A DNA stretch of 64,000 nt from Crossiella sp. CA-258035 (GCF_030064675.1 NZ_CP116413.1:3256001-3320000), one strand, 5' to 3'; counted from the stretch's first letter, positions 43,416 to 51,759 are shown. Translations and numbers: made by a program. Notes: a model not told the origin generated them from the sequence alone.

Positions 43416-44216
43416 ATGACCACACCCAGAGCGGGCGGCGTGCTGCTGCCCCGCAAGCACCGCAGCCTGGCCCACGGCGTGGAACGCGCCGCGCCGGGCG
43501 AGGTGTACGCGCTGACCGTGACCGGCGGCGTGCGGATGGCGCCGATGGAGGGCCAGCAGGTCCGCTTCGGGCGCAACCGGCCGGACGTCGACGTGTGCGT
43601 CGGTGAGGACGACGTGCAGGTGAGCCGGAAGCACGGCGTGCTGACCAGGCGGTTCGGCCAGTGGTGGGTGGGCAACACCGGCCGGTTGCCGATCAGGTTC
43701 CCCGGCGCGCTGCTGCTGTGCGGCGGCGAGGACGAGGTGCCGCTGGAGGAGGGCTACACGCCGCTGTTCATCCGCGGCGCGCGCAACCGCGAGCACCTGC
43801 TGGAGGTCTACGTCGCCGGTTCCGATGGCGGCCGCCCGCAGCCCCGGCACGGCGAGCCGACCCGCCCGCCGCGGACCTGGGTGCTGCGGCCGGAGGAGAA
43901 GCTGATGCTGGTCGTGCTGGGTCAGCGGTACCTGCTGCACGACGCGCGGCCGCAGCCGATGTCGCGGCAGCACACCGCGGAGGTGCTGGCCGGCCTGCAA
44001 CCGGGCGCCGGGTGGACGATCAAGCGGGTCGAGCACATGGTCACCGAGGTGCGGGCGCGCCTGTCGGCCGGGGGAGTGGCCGGGCTGACCAAGGCCGAGG
44101 TGGGCGAGCCGGTGGGCAACGCGCTCAACGACAACCTGCTGCGGGAACTGGTGCTCTCCACCACGCTGGTGCCGCCGGACCTGGGGTTGCTCGACGATCC
44201 GTTCCCGGTGGAGTGA
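43416..44216 (+). CDS. FHA-domain protein, probable partner of the upstream kinase
   Basis: 266 residues. A forkhead-associated domain near residues 45-95 shows RFGRNRPDVDVCVGEDDVQVSRKHG, with the conserved GR and SRKH motifs needed for phosphothreonine binding, then WWVGNTGRLPIRF. The C-terminal half is helical and basic (QHTAEVLAGLQ..., MVTEVRARLSAGG) and unrecognised. Kinase and FHA genes in tandem usually mean that the FHA protein reads or is modified by the kinase. No cluster of cell-wall genes is present. Confidence 0.85.
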   Translation: MTTPRAGGVLLPRKHRSLAHGVERAAPGEVYALTVTGGVRMAPMEGQQVRFGRNRPDVDVCVGEDDVQVSRKHGVLTRRFGQWWVGNTGRLPIRFPGALLLCGGEDEVPLEEGYTPLFIRGARNREHLLEVYVAGSDGGRPQPRHGEPTRPPRTWVLRPEEKLMLVVLGQRYLLHDARPQPMSRQHTAEVLAGLQPGAGWTIKRVEHMVTEVRARLSAGGVAGLTKAEVGEPVGNALNDNLLRELVLSTTLVPPDLGLLDDPFPVE

Positions 44217-44232
44217 GCCCGGCCGACCCCTA

Positions 44233-44262
44233 TTGACAGAATGTCTAACATGACATTATGTC
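44233..44262 (+). promoter_or_regulatory. Promoter with tandem TetR-type operators at the start of the hydrolase-SDR gene
   Basis: TTGACA at 44233-44238 is a perfect -35 box. Two palindromes, GACAGAATGTC at 44235-44245 and GACATTATGTC at 44252-44262, share the form GACA-N3-TGTC and are 17 bp apart from start to start. The second includes the annotated ATG (44258). The regulator is probably the TetR protein encoded at 47939. Confidence 0.65.
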
Positions 44263-46024
44263 TCACAACGCGGTGCCTGCGGAGGCCGGACGCACCCGGT
44301 TCGTCCAGGGCGACGGGGTCCGGCTGGCCGTGCGGGAATGGGGCGACGCCGCCGCGCCGACCGTCCTCTGTGTGCACGGCTACCCGGACGACAGTTCGGT
44401 GTGGACGGATGTCGCGGTACGGCTGGCCGAGCGGTTCCACGTGGTCGCCTACGACGTGCGCGGCGCGGGCGATTCCGGCAAGCCCAAGGAGCGCAAGGAC
44501 TACCTCCTGGACCGGCTGGTCGCCGACCTGGTGGCCGTGGCGGCGGCGGTGAGCCCAGACGAACCGGTGCACCTGCTGGCCCACGACTGGGGCTCGATCC
44601 AGGCCTGGCACGCGGTCACCGACCCGGCGCTGAAGACCCGGATCCGTTCCTACACCTCGATTTCCGGCCCCTGCCTGGACCATGCCGGACACTGGATCCG
44701 GGACCGGCTGCGCAAGCCGAGCCCCCGTCGGCTGCGGGAACTGTTGCGGCAGCTGGTGTTCTCCGGCTACATCGGCTTCTTCCAGCTGCCGTTCGCGCCG
44801 GAACTGGCCTGGCGCAGCGGAGTCCTGCCGAAGGTGATGGGACGGCTGGTCAAGCTCGGCGACGGGGTCGCCATCCCGCCGCCGGTGCTCGCCGACGGCC
44901 TGCACGGACTCCAGCTGTACCGGGCCAACATGCCGCCCCGGTTCGCCCGGCCGGCCCAGCGGCGCACCGAGGTGCCGGTGCAGGTGCTGGCGCCGACCAG
45001 GGACCCGTTCGTCAGCACGCCGGTGCAGACCGACATCGCCCGCTGGGTCAGCGACCTGCGGGTGCGGCGGATCGCCGGTGGGCACTGGCTGCCGCGCAGC
45101 AGGCCCGAGGTCATCGCGCGCTGCGTCACCGAGTTCGCCGAGCACCTCGACGGCGGCCCGGAAACCCGGTCGCTGCGCCGGATCCGCCCAATGCGGCCCA
45201 AGCAGCGCTGGGCCGACCACCTGGTGCTGGTCACCGGCGCGGGCAGTGGCATCGGGCGGGAGACCGCGCTGGCCTTCGCCGAGCACGGCGCCGACGTGGT
45301 TGTGTCCGATGTGGACGGTGAGTCGGCGGCGCACACGGCCGAGCTGGCCGAGCGGTTCGGCGTCACCGCCAGCGCGCACACCGTGGACGTGGCCGACGAG
45401 AAGGCCATGACCGCCTTCGCCGAGGAGGTCCGGCGGGGCAGGGGAGTGCCGGACGTGGTGGTCAACAACGCCGGCATCGGCATGGCCGGTGCGCTGCTGG
45501 ACACCAGCACCGAGGACTGGCAGCGGGTCATCGACGTCAACCTGTGGGGCGTCATCCACGGCTCGCGCCTGTTCGCCGAGCAGCTGGTCGAGCGCGGCGA
45601 GGGCGGGCACCTGGTCAACATCGCCTCCGCCGCGGCCTACCTCTACTCGCGCACCCTGCCCGCCTACGCCACCACCAAGTCCGCGGTGCTCACCCTGACT
45701 CAGTGCCTGCGCGCCGAGCTGGCCCCGCACCGCATCGGCGTCACCGCGGTCTGCCCCGGCATCGTCAACACCAACATCACCCGCAGCACCCGCTTCGTCG
45801 GCCTCGACGACAGCCAGCAGCAGCGCAGCCGGGACCGCACTGCCGCCCTGTACCGCAGGCGCAACTACCCGCCTTCGAAGGTCGCCCGCGCCATCCTGCT
45901 CGCCGTGCACCAGGACAAACCGCTCGCGCCGGTCACCCCGGAGGCGCACGCCGGGCTGCTGATCTCCCGCCTCACGCCCGGTCTGCTGCGCGCCGCCGCC
46001 CGCCGCGACCTGACCCCGCACTGA
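44258..46024 (+). CDS. Fusion of alpha/beta hydrolase and short-chain dehydrogenase
   Basis: 588 residues. The first domain (about 1-290) has the hydrolase motifs VLCVHGYPDD, VVAYDVRGAGDS and LLAHDWGSIQAWH, where D in HDWGS is the nucleophile of epoxide-hydrolase-like enzymes. The second (about 310-588) is a classical SDR with VTGAGSGIGRETAL, VNNAGIGMAG and the YATTKSAVLTL active site. The same fusion (EphD-like) is known in mycobacteria. The order suggests hydrolysis or hydration followed by oxidation of the same lipid-like substrate. The ATG at 44258 lies inside an operator/-10 region, so the GTG at 44273 may be the true start. First of a three-enzyme operon with a TetR gene at its end. Confidence 0.88.
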   Translation: MSHNAVPAEAGRTRFVQGDGVRLAVREWGDAAAPTVLCVHGYPDDSSVWTDVAVRLAERFHVVAYDVRGAGDSGKPKERKDYLLDRLVADLVAVAAAVSPDEPVHLLAHDWGSIQAWHAVTDPALKTRIRSYTSISGPCLDHAGHWIRDRLRKPSPRRLRELLRQLVFSGYIGFFQLPFAPELAWRSGVLPKVMGRLVKLGDGVAIPPPVLADGLHGLQLYRANMPPRFARPAQRRTEVPVQVLAPTRDPFVSTPVQTDIARWVSDLRVRRIAGGHWLPRSRPEVIARCVTEFAEHLDGGPETRSLRRIRPMRPKQRWADHLVLVTGAGSGIGRETALAFAEHGADVVVSDVDGESAAHTAELAERFGVTASAHTVDVADEKAMTAFAEEVRRGRGVPDVVVNNAGIGMAGALLDTSTEDWQRVIDVNLWGVIHGSRLFAEQLVERGEGGHLVNIASAAAYLYSRTLPAYATTKSAVLTLTQCLRAELAPHRIGVTAVCPGIVNTNITRSTRFVGLDDSQQQRSRDRTAALYRRRNYPPSKVARAILLAVHQDKPLAPVTPEAHAGLLISRLTPGLLRAAARRDLTPH

Positions 46025-46042
46025 CCGCACCGGAGCGATCCC

Positions 46043-46915
46043 ATGAGCCACGAGCAACCCGACCGCCTGGTCCTCTCCGCCCGCGACGTGCACTTCGACT
46101 GGAGCCGCACCCCGCTGCACTGGGTGCCGGGCGAGCCGTTCGCCACCCACATCATCAACGTCATGCACCTGCTGCTGCCCGAGGGCGAGCGCTGGTTCGT
46201 CAAGGTCTTCCAGCAGGCCCTGCCGCTGGTCAGGGACGCGGAGCTGCGTGAGCAGGTGATCGGCTTCGTCGGTCAGGAGGCCGTGCACGCCGAGTCCCAC
46301 CAAGGCGCCCAGGAACACCTGCGGGAGCAGGGCATCGACCCGGACCCGTACGTGCGGCAGGTGGAGTGGATGTTCGCCAGGATCCTCGGCGACCGGGACC
46401 TCGACGCCCGGGGTCAGCGGGCCTGGCTGGTGGAACGGCTGGCCTACGTGGCCGCGGTGGAACACGTCACCGCCTTCCTCGGCCAGTGGATCCTGGACGC
46501 GCGCGGCCTGGACCGGGCAGGCGCCGATGCGACCATGCTGGACCTGTTGCGCTGGCACGGGGCCGAGGAGGTCGAGCACCGCTCGGTCGCCTTCGACCTG
46601 TACACCCACGTCGACGGCGGCTACCTGCGCCGGCTGCGCGCGATGGCGATCGTGGGACCGGTGCTGGTGCTGCTGTGGGTGCGCGGCCTGAAGCACCTGA
46701 TGCGGGCCGATCCGGAGCTGGGCGGGCGGGTCCGGCCGCGCTGGCGCGACGTCAGCCGCGGCGCCCGCCGGGGTCTGCTGCCCGGCTACGGCCAGCTGCT
46801 GCGCAAGATGGCCACCTTCTTCCGCCGCTCCTACCACCCCGCCCAGGAGGGCTGCACCGCCCAGGCCGTGGCCTACCTGGCGACCTCGCCCGCCGCGCGG
46901 GCCGCGGAGCACTGA
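46043..46915 (+). CDS. Predicted metal-dependent hydrolase (PF10118-like)
   Basis: 290 residues. The helical core has two carboxylate/histidine sites typical of ferritin-like diiron proteins: VGQEAVHAESHQGAQEHL and LRWHGAEEVEHRSVAFDLYTH, plus RLAYVAAVEHVTAFLGQ between them. The last third has a membrane-associating helix (AMAIVGPVLVLLWVRGL). Proteins of this kind cluster with ferredoxin reductases in actinomycetes, which suits an oxygen-using diiron enzyme, though the family name says hydrolase. The gene overlaps the reductase start by one base. Confidence 0.8.
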   Translation: MSHEQPDRLVLSARDVHFDWSRTPLHWVPGEPFATHIINVMHLLLPEGERWFVKVFQQALPLVRDAELREQVIGFVGQEAVHAESHQGAQEHLREQGIDPDPYVRQVEWMFARILGDRDLDARGQRAWLVERLAYVAAVEHVTAFLGQWILDARGLDRAGADATMLDLLRWHGAEEVEHRSVAFDLYTHVDGGYLRRLRAMAIVGPVLVLLWVRGLKHLMRADPELGGRVRPRWRDVSRGARRGLLPGYGQLLRKMATFFRRSYHPAQEGCTAQAVAYLATSPAARAAEH

Positions 46916-47925
46916 TGACCCACCAGGACGCGCCCCCCGACCGGCTGGCCGGATGGGCGGCCCGCGCGATGGACCGCTACATCCGGCTGCTGCGCGGCCG
47001 CCGCCCGGCCGACCTGCCGCCCGAGCCGCCGCGGCGGGTGCGGATCGAGCAGGTCAGCGCCGAGGCCGAGGACGTGGTGAGTCTGCGCCTGGTCGCCGCC
47101 GACGGTCGTGCGCTGCCCGCCTGGCAGCCGGGACACCACCTGGACCTCTGCCTGCCCTCCGGCCGGTGGCGGCAGTACTCGCTGTGCGGGGACCCCGCCG
47201 ACCATTCGGCTGGATACCGGATCGCGGTCCGCCGGATCGCCGACGGCGGTGGCGGCTCCCGCGAGGTGCACGAGCTGCGCGCCGGGGACGAACTGGGCAT
47301 CCGGGGACCGCGCAACGCCTTCCCGTTCGTGCCCGCCCCGCGCTACCTGTTCCTGGCCGGTGGCATCGGGATCACCCCGATCCTGCCGATGGCGCAGGCC
47401 GCGGCCAGGGCGGGCGCGGACTGGCGCCTTGTCTACAGTGGACGGTCGAGGGCCAGCATGCCGTTCCTGGCTGAGCTGGCCGGTTATGGCGACCGGGTGC
47501 GGGTGCACGCCGACGACGAGCAGGGCGGCCCGCCCTCGGCCGCCGACCTGGTCGACACCGCCGACTCGGTGGTCTACTGCTGCGGCCCGCCACCCATGCT
47601 CGCCGCGGTCCGCCAGGCCGTGCCGGTGTCCCGGCCGCTCTACCGGGAACGCTTCAGCCCGCCACCGGTGCTCGGCGGCGCGCCGTTCGAGGTCGAGCTG
47701 CGCCGCACCGGCATCACCGTGCTGGTACCGGCCGATGCCTCCGCGCTCACCGCGATCCGCGCCGTGCTGCCCGATGTCGGCTACTCCTGCCGTCAGGGCT
47801 TCTGCGGCACCTGCCGGGTCCGGGTGCTCGACGGCGTGCCCGACCGCGTCCATCCGGCCGACGAACCGGACCAGGCGCGCATCTGTGTGGCCCGAGCGCA
47901 CACCCGGCTGACGCTGGATCTGTGA
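46915..47925 (+). CDS. Ferredoxin-NAD(P)H reductase of the PDR/VanB type with a 2Fe-2S domain
   Basis: 336 residues from the ATG at 46915. The FMN/FAD region has WRQYSLCGDPADHSAGYRIAV, the nucleotide domain YLFLAGGIGITPILPMAQ and YCCGPPPML, and the C-terminal plant-type ferredoxin GYSCRQGFCGTCRVRVLDG supplies three cluster cysteines, with the fourth in ICVARAHT. This is the electron-supply protein of the phthalate dioxygenase reductase family. It probably reduces the diiron protein encoded just upstream. Confidence 0.93.
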   Translation: MTHQDAPPDRLAGWAARAMDRYIRLLRGRRPADLPPEPPRRVRIEQVSAEAEDVVSLRLVAADGRALPAWQPGHHLDLCLPSGRWRQYSLCGDPADHSAGYRIAVRRIADGGGGSREVHELRAGDELGIRGPRNAFPFVPAPRYLFLAGGIGITPILPMAQAAARAGADWRLVYSGRSRASMPFLAELAGYGDRVRVHADDEQGGPPSAADLVDTADSVVYCCGPPPMLAAVRQAVPVSRPLYRERFSPPPVLGGAPFEVELRRTGITVLVPADASALTAIRAVLPDVGYSCRQGFCGTCRVRVLDGVPDRVHPADEPDQARICVARAHTRLTLDL

Positions 47926-47938
47926 TGATGAACCGGAC

Positions 47939-48595
47939 ATGACTGAACTGACCGAGACCAGCCAGCCCCGGCGCAAACGCCGGATGTCCCCGGCCGAGCG
48001 CCGGGACGACCTGATCAGCGCCGCCCTGGAGCTGTACAGCAGCCGTGCGCCGGAACTGGTGTCGATCGAGGACATCATCACCCACGCCGAGGTCTCCAGG
48101 GCCCTGTTCTACCGCTACTTCGGCAGCCTGCGCGAACTGCACGTGGCCGCGCTGCGCACCGCGGTGGACGAGCTGGTCGACCGGCTCACCCGGCGCGAGC
48201 CCGGCACCCTGCTCGAGCAGCTGCGGCGCGCCCTCGGCGTGTTCGTCGACGTCGCCGACACCTACGCCACCGCCTACATCGCCTTGCTGCGCAGCGGATC
48301 CGTGGTCGCCACCAGGGACACCGACGCACTCGTCGACGAGGTCAGGCACCTCGCGGTGCAGGAGATCCTGGACGTCACCGGCGTCACCGAGCCGAGCCCG
48401 TTCCTGCTGCTGACCCTGCGCTGCTGGGTCGCGGTGGTCGAGGGCAGCCTGCTGATCTGGTTGCAGGAACGCGACCACACCCGCGAGGAGCTGATCGGCT
48501 GGCTGATCGACCAGTTGGCCGCCATGACCGCGGCCACCGCCACCCGCGATCCGGTGGTCGCGGAACTGCTCACCCGCATCGCCCCGGAGGTGTGA
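47939..48595 (+). CDS. TetR-family transcriptional regulator
   Basis: 218 residues from ATG at 47939. Helix-turn-helix LVSIEDIITHAEVSRALFYRYFGSLRELH, ending with the typical FYRYFxSxxEL. It is the last gene of the operon that begins at 44258, 13 bp after the reductase, so it probably controls the operators at 44235-44262. The short basic N-terminus (RRKRRMSPAERR) is normal for the family. Confidence 0.92.
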   Translation: MTELTETSQPRRKRRMSPAERRDDLISAALELYSSRAPELVSIEDIITHAEVSRALFYRYFGSLRELHVAALRTAVDELVDRLTRREPGTLLEQLRRALGVFVDVADTYATAYIALLRSGSVVATRDTDALVDEVRHLAVQEILDVTGVTEPSPFLLLTLRCWVAVVEGSLLIWLQERDHTREELIGWLIDQLAAMTAATATRDPVVAELLTRIAPEV

Positions 48596-48598
48596 GCG

Positions 48599-49120
48599 GT
48601 GCCCGTGCCGACCCTGCGCCCGGTGACCGAGCCGGATCTGGCCCTGTTCCGCCGGTTCGCCACCGAACCCTGGCTGGTCGGCCTGGACTGGAACGGCTTC
48701 AGCGACCCCGGCGCGGCCACCCGGCGGTTCCCGGTGGACGGCTACCTCGGCGAGGACGGCGGCCGGCTGATCGTCGAGGTCGACGGCACCGCAACGGGTT
48801 CTGTCGGCTGGGACACCAGGAGCCACGGCCGCGGCCGGTACTGGGAGATCGGCATCGTGCTGCTGCCGGAGTGGCGCGGCCAGGGCATCGGCTGGCGGGC
48901 GCAGGCGATGCTGTGCGACTACCTGTTCCTGCACACCCCGGCCGAGCGGATCCAGGCCGGCACCCACCCGGAGAACCACGCCGAGCAGCGTTCCCTGGTG
49001 AAGGCGGGTTTCCAGCACGAGGGCGTGCTGCGCGCGGTGGAATGGCGCGCCGGCCAGTGGCGGGACGGTTACCTGTACAGCAGGCTGCGCAGCGACCCGG
49101 CCCCCGACCCCGCCGCCTGA
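48599..49120 (+). CDS. GNAT-family N-acetyltransferase
   Basis: 173 residues from a GTG at 48599, three bases after the TetR stop. GNAT pattern: TLRPVTEPDLALFRRFA at the N-terminus, EIGIVLLPEWRGQGIGWRAQAML with the RGQGIG acetyl-CoA loop, and IQAGTHPENHAEQRSLVKAGFQHEGVLR. This is the RimJ/RimL-like arrangement, so it may modify a protein N-terminus or a small amine. Probably transcribed with the TetR gene. Confidence 0.88.
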   Translation: MPVPTLRPVTEPDLALFRRFATEPWLVGLDWNGFSDPGAATRRFPVDGYLGEDGGRLIVEVDGTATGSVGWDTRSHGRGRYWEIGIVLLPEWRGQGIGWRAQAMLCDYLFLHTPAERIQAGTHPENHAEQRSLVKAGFQHEGVLRAVEWRAGQWRDGYLYSRLRSDPAPDPAA

Positions 49121-49204
49121 ACGCGCGAGCGCGACGAAAGTTCCGCGGGTCACCGGTTCGCGGCCTGATTGTGATGCTGATGACCCGTTCGGCGCTGGCT
49201 GCGC

Positions 49205-49385
49205 CGCCGCGCGGTGGCCTACCGTCACGGGGCCGCAGTGTTCGGGAAGCCGGTGCGATTCCGGCGTGGTCCTCGCCGCTGTGACCGGGGAAGCCCGTCT
49301 CGATCCAGGCCACTGGACGGTTCGCCGTCTGGGAAGGCGAGAGACGTGGCCGTGATCCGGGAGCCAGGAGACCGGCTGCGGCGCG
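49205..49385 (+). promoter_or_regulatory. Cobalamin riboswitch
   Basis: The element has the conserved blocks of the cobalamin aptamer in order: GGAAGCCGGTGCGATTCCGG near 49245-49264, a GGGGAAGCC block near 49286-49295, GCCACTGG near 49308-49316, GGGAAGGCG near 49331-49339, and the B12 box GCCAGGAGACCGGC at 49363-49376. Together these are diagnostic. It occupies the 300-bp gap upstream of cbtB and lies 34 bp from its start, so it should shut the transporter genes when cobalamin is plentiful. Boundaries are approximate. Confidence 0.9.
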
Positions 49386-49418
49386 TCTGGAACCGTCCAC
49401 GAGGCATGGAGGAAGAAC

Positions 49419-49616
49419 ATGTCGGCATCCGCCGCGTCCCCCGATCGTCCCACCGCCATCCCGGTCCCCGCCTGGTCCTACCTGGTCGCCACCGCCGCGC
49501 TGATCGTGCTGTACGTGCTGCTGCAGGAGAACGGCCTGGTGCTGGCGCACGCTTCGGAGCTCATCCACGAGTTCGCGCACGACGGGCGGCACGCGCTCGG
49601 CGTCCCGTGCCACTGA
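49419..49616 (+). CDS. cbtB: CbtB, small membrane subunit of the cobalt transporter
   Basis: 65 residues; ATG at 49419 follows GGAGGAAG. One membrane helix (SYLVATAALIVLYVLL) is followed by a histidine-rich end, HEFAHDGRHALGVPCH, the C-terminal metal-binding motif of CbtB. It works with CbtA and is controlled by the cobalamin riboswitch just upstream, so cobalt is the likely cargo. Confidence 0.93.
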   Translation: MSASAASPDRPTAIPVPAWSYLVATAALIVLYVLLQENGLVLAHASELIHEFAHDGRHALGVPCH

Positions 49617-49630
49617 ACGGGGACGCGTTG

Positions 49631-50380
49631 ATGAGCACGCCAACCTTCGGATCGACCCTGGCCCGCGGCGCACTGGCCGGTGTGCTGGCCGGACTGGCCG
49701 GCGCCGCGGTGCAGTACTTCCTCACCGAGGTCCCACTGGAAGCCGCGCTGGCGGTGGAGGAGGCCCGCCCCGCTGATCCCGGCGCGGCCGAGCACCACGG
49801 CGAGCTGTTCGACCGGGGCACCCAGCTGCTCGGCGGACTGCTGGCCACCGTGGTGTTCGGCCTGGCCATCGGCGCGGTGTTCGCGGTCGTCTACGCGCGG
49901 CTGCGGCACCGGCTGCCCGGCCGGGCCGACTTCGACCGCGCGCTGCTGCTGGGCGGCGTCGGCTTCCTGGTCGTCTCCCTGTTGCCAGGCTTGAAATATC
50001 CGGCCAACCCGCCCGGTGTCGGTGATCCGTCCACAGTGGAGGAACGCACCCTGCTGTACCTGGCGGTCATCGTCGCCGGGCTGGTGCTGGCCAACCTCGC
50101 GCCGTGGTTCAACCGGTTCCTGGCCGGCAAGGGCTGGGACCGCTCCACCAGGCTCGCGGTCACCGGACTGTCCACTGTGGTCCTGCTCGCGCTGGTGGTG
50201 TTCCTGCTGCCGGCCAACAACGACCCGATCCCGGCGGACATCCCCAGCACGCTGCTGTGGCAGTTCCGGCTGTACTCGCTGATCCAGCTGGCCACCGTGT
50301 GGACGGTGCTGGCGGCGGCGTTCGGCCTGCTGCTGGACCGTCAGCAGCGCACGGCGGAGGCGCCCGCGCTCGTGGCCTGA
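49631..50380 (+). CDS. cbtA: CbtA, membrane subunit of the cobalt transporter
   Basis: 249 residues from the ATG at 49631, 14 bp after the cbtB stop. It has five or six membrane helices (TLARGALAGVLAGLAGAAVQYF, LLGGLLATVVFGLAIGAVFAVVY, LLLGGVGFLVVSLLPGLKYPANPP). The GLKYPANPPGVG block is characteristic of CbtA. Together with CbtB it is predicted to import cobalt for cobalamin synthesis. A strong terminator follows. Confidence 0.93.
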   Translation: MSTPTFGSTLARGALAGVLAGLAGAAVQYFLTEVPLEAALAVEEARPADPGAAEHHGELFDRGTQLLGGLLATVVFGLAIGAVFAVVYARLRHRLPGRADFDRALLLGGVGFLVVSLLPGLKYPANPPGVGDPSTVEERTLLYLAVIVAGLVLANLAPWFNRFLAGKGWDRSTRLAVTGLSTVVLLALVVFLLPANNDPIPADIPSTLLWQFRLYSLIQLATVWTVLAAAFGLLLDRQQRTAEAPALVA

Positions 50381-50390
50381 ACACTGCCGG

Positions 50391-50425
50391 GCCCGGCGGT
50401 CCCTGCTCACCCAGGACCGCCGGGC
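50391..50425 (+). terminator. Intrinsic terminator after cbtA
   Basis: A perfect 12-bp stem, GCCCGGCGGTCC at 50391-50402 and GGACCGCCGGGC at 50414-50425, with an 11-nt loop, 10 bp after the cbtA stop. Confidence 0.85.
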
Positions 50426-50558
50426 CTCGCGCTGTCCGGGCGATTGTGGGTGGTCAGCACCCGGCCCGGCGGAAATGTGGGTGGTCGGACCCGATGTGCC
50501 GCCGCTCCGGCACGTATTGGCTGACCGGCAGGAGGCAACACGAGCGAGGAGGAACCGG

Positions 50559-51170
50559 ATGGGTGAGCCGGTACGGGTCAGCGTGGTGGCGCTGGACCCG
50601 ATGCTGGAAGCCGGCGCGACCGGTGCGCTGCACAGCTGCCCCGATCTGGCCGTGGCCGGGCCGGGGGAGCCGCCAGAGGTGACCGTGGTGATCGTGGACG
50701 CGGTCACCGGCACCGTGCTCGACCTGGTGCGCGAGACCCGCGACGGGCCGGACCGGCCCGAGGTGGTGCTGGTGGCCACCGACCTGGCCCCGGCCGAGGC
50801 CCTGCACGCCATCGCGGCGGGCGCCCGCGGCCTGCTGCGCCGCCGCGAGGCCAGCGCGGACCGGCTGGCCCGCACCGTGCTGGCCGCCGCGGGCGGGGAC
50901 TGCACGGTGCCGCCCGACCTGCTGGACGAGCTGCTGGAACACCGCGCCCGGCCGGTGCCGCGGGCGGGGATCGGCGGGGTGGCGCTGAACGAGCGGGAAC
51001 GCGAGGTGCTGCGGCTGGTCGCCGACGGCCGGGAGACCGGGGAGATCGCCCAGCAGCTGTGCTACTCGCCGCGGACGGTGGTCAGCGTGGTGCACGACAT
51101 CACGCACCGGTTCCGGCTGCGCAACCGGGCGCACGCGGTGGCCTACGCGCTGCGGGCGGGTCTGCTGTGA
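50559..51170 (+). CDS. LuxR/NarL-type regulator with degenerate receiver domain
   Basis: 203 residues; ATG at 50559 follows GGAGGAA. The C-terminal helix-turn-helix is LNEREREVLRLVADGRETGEIAQQLCYSPRTVVSVVHDI, the LuxR/NarL pattern. The first half follows a receiver fold, with an aspartate in VTVVIVDAVTG at the usual phosphoacceptor position. It lacks the N-terminal acidic pair and the conserved lysine (GLLRRREA), so ordinary phosphorylation is doubtful. The stop overlaps the GTG of the next, similar gene. Confidence 0.85.
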   Translation: MGEPVRVSVVALDPMLEAGATGALHSCPDLAVAGPGEPPEVTVVIVDAVTGTVLDLVRETRDGPDRPEVVLVATDLAPAEALHAIAAGARGLLRRREASADRLARTVLAAAGGDCTVPPDLLDELLEHRARPVPRAGIGGVALNEREREVLRLVADGRETGEIAQQLCYSPRTVVSVVHDITHRFRLRNRAHAVAYALRAGLL

Positions 51171-51742
51171 CCGCGCTGCGGGTGCGGCTGGCCGCCACCG
51201 ACGCCCTGGCCAGGGCAGGCGCGCTGGAACTGCTGGCCAGGGCGGGGATCGCGGTCGACCCGGCCGCCGCGCCGGTCACCCTGGCCGCGGGCGGCACCGT
51301 GGAGGAGGCCCTGGACGCCACGGCGGACCCGGCCGACCGGCCGGTCATGGTGCTGGCCGACACCTTCGCCCCGGCCGGGGTGCTGCGCGCGGTGCGCACC
51401 GGGGTCAGCGTGCTGCTGCACGCCCGGCGCACCACCACCGACCAGTTGGTCGCCGCGGTGCACTCGGCCCGGCATGGTGACGGCCGCCTGCCCTCGGAGG
51501 TGCTGGCCCGTCTGTTGTCCGGGCCGGAACCGGCGGCGGTGACCGCGCCGCGCACGCTCACCGCGCGGCAGACCGCGGTGCTCACCCTGATGGCCGACGG
51601 GCACGGCAACGCCGCGATCGCCCGCTCCCTGTCCTGTTCCGAGCACACCGTGAAGAACGTGATCTACGAGCTGATGGCCCGGTTGCAGGTGCGCAACCGC
51701 TCGCACGCGGTGGCCCGCGCGGTCCGCGCCGGGCTGATCTGA
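51167..51742 (+). CDS. LuxR/NarL-type regulator, paralogue of the upstream gene
   Basis: 191 residues from a GTG that overlaps the previous stop (GTGA). The helix-turn-helix is LTARQTAVLTLMADGHGNAAIARSLSCSEHTVKNVIYELMARL. The N-terminal half again follows the receiver fold, but has VMVLADTFAP in place of a normal phosphoacceptor site and no acidic pocket. Both proteins end in nearly the same way (RNRAHAVAYALRAGLL and RNRSHAVARAVRAGLI), so they arose by duplication and may act as a heterodimer. Convergent with the peptide cluster across a terminator. Confidence 0.85.
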   Translation: MTALRVRLAATDALARAGALELLARAGIAVDPAAAPVTLAAGGTVEEALDATADPADRPVMVLADTFAPAGVLRAVRTGVSVLLHARRTTTDQLVAAVHSARHGDGRLPSEVLARLLSGPEPAAVTAPRTLTARQTAVLTLMADGHGNAAIARSLSCSEHTVKNVIYELMARLQVRNRSHAVARAVRAGLI

Positions 51743-51759
51743 CCCCCCTGCCAAGGAAG

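Noticed and set aside
43922-46912. Nearly 1000-codon minus-strand frame across the FHA, hydrolase-SDR and 46043 genes
   Set aside because: It is compositionally repetitive and spans three genes with clear family motifs on the plus strand.
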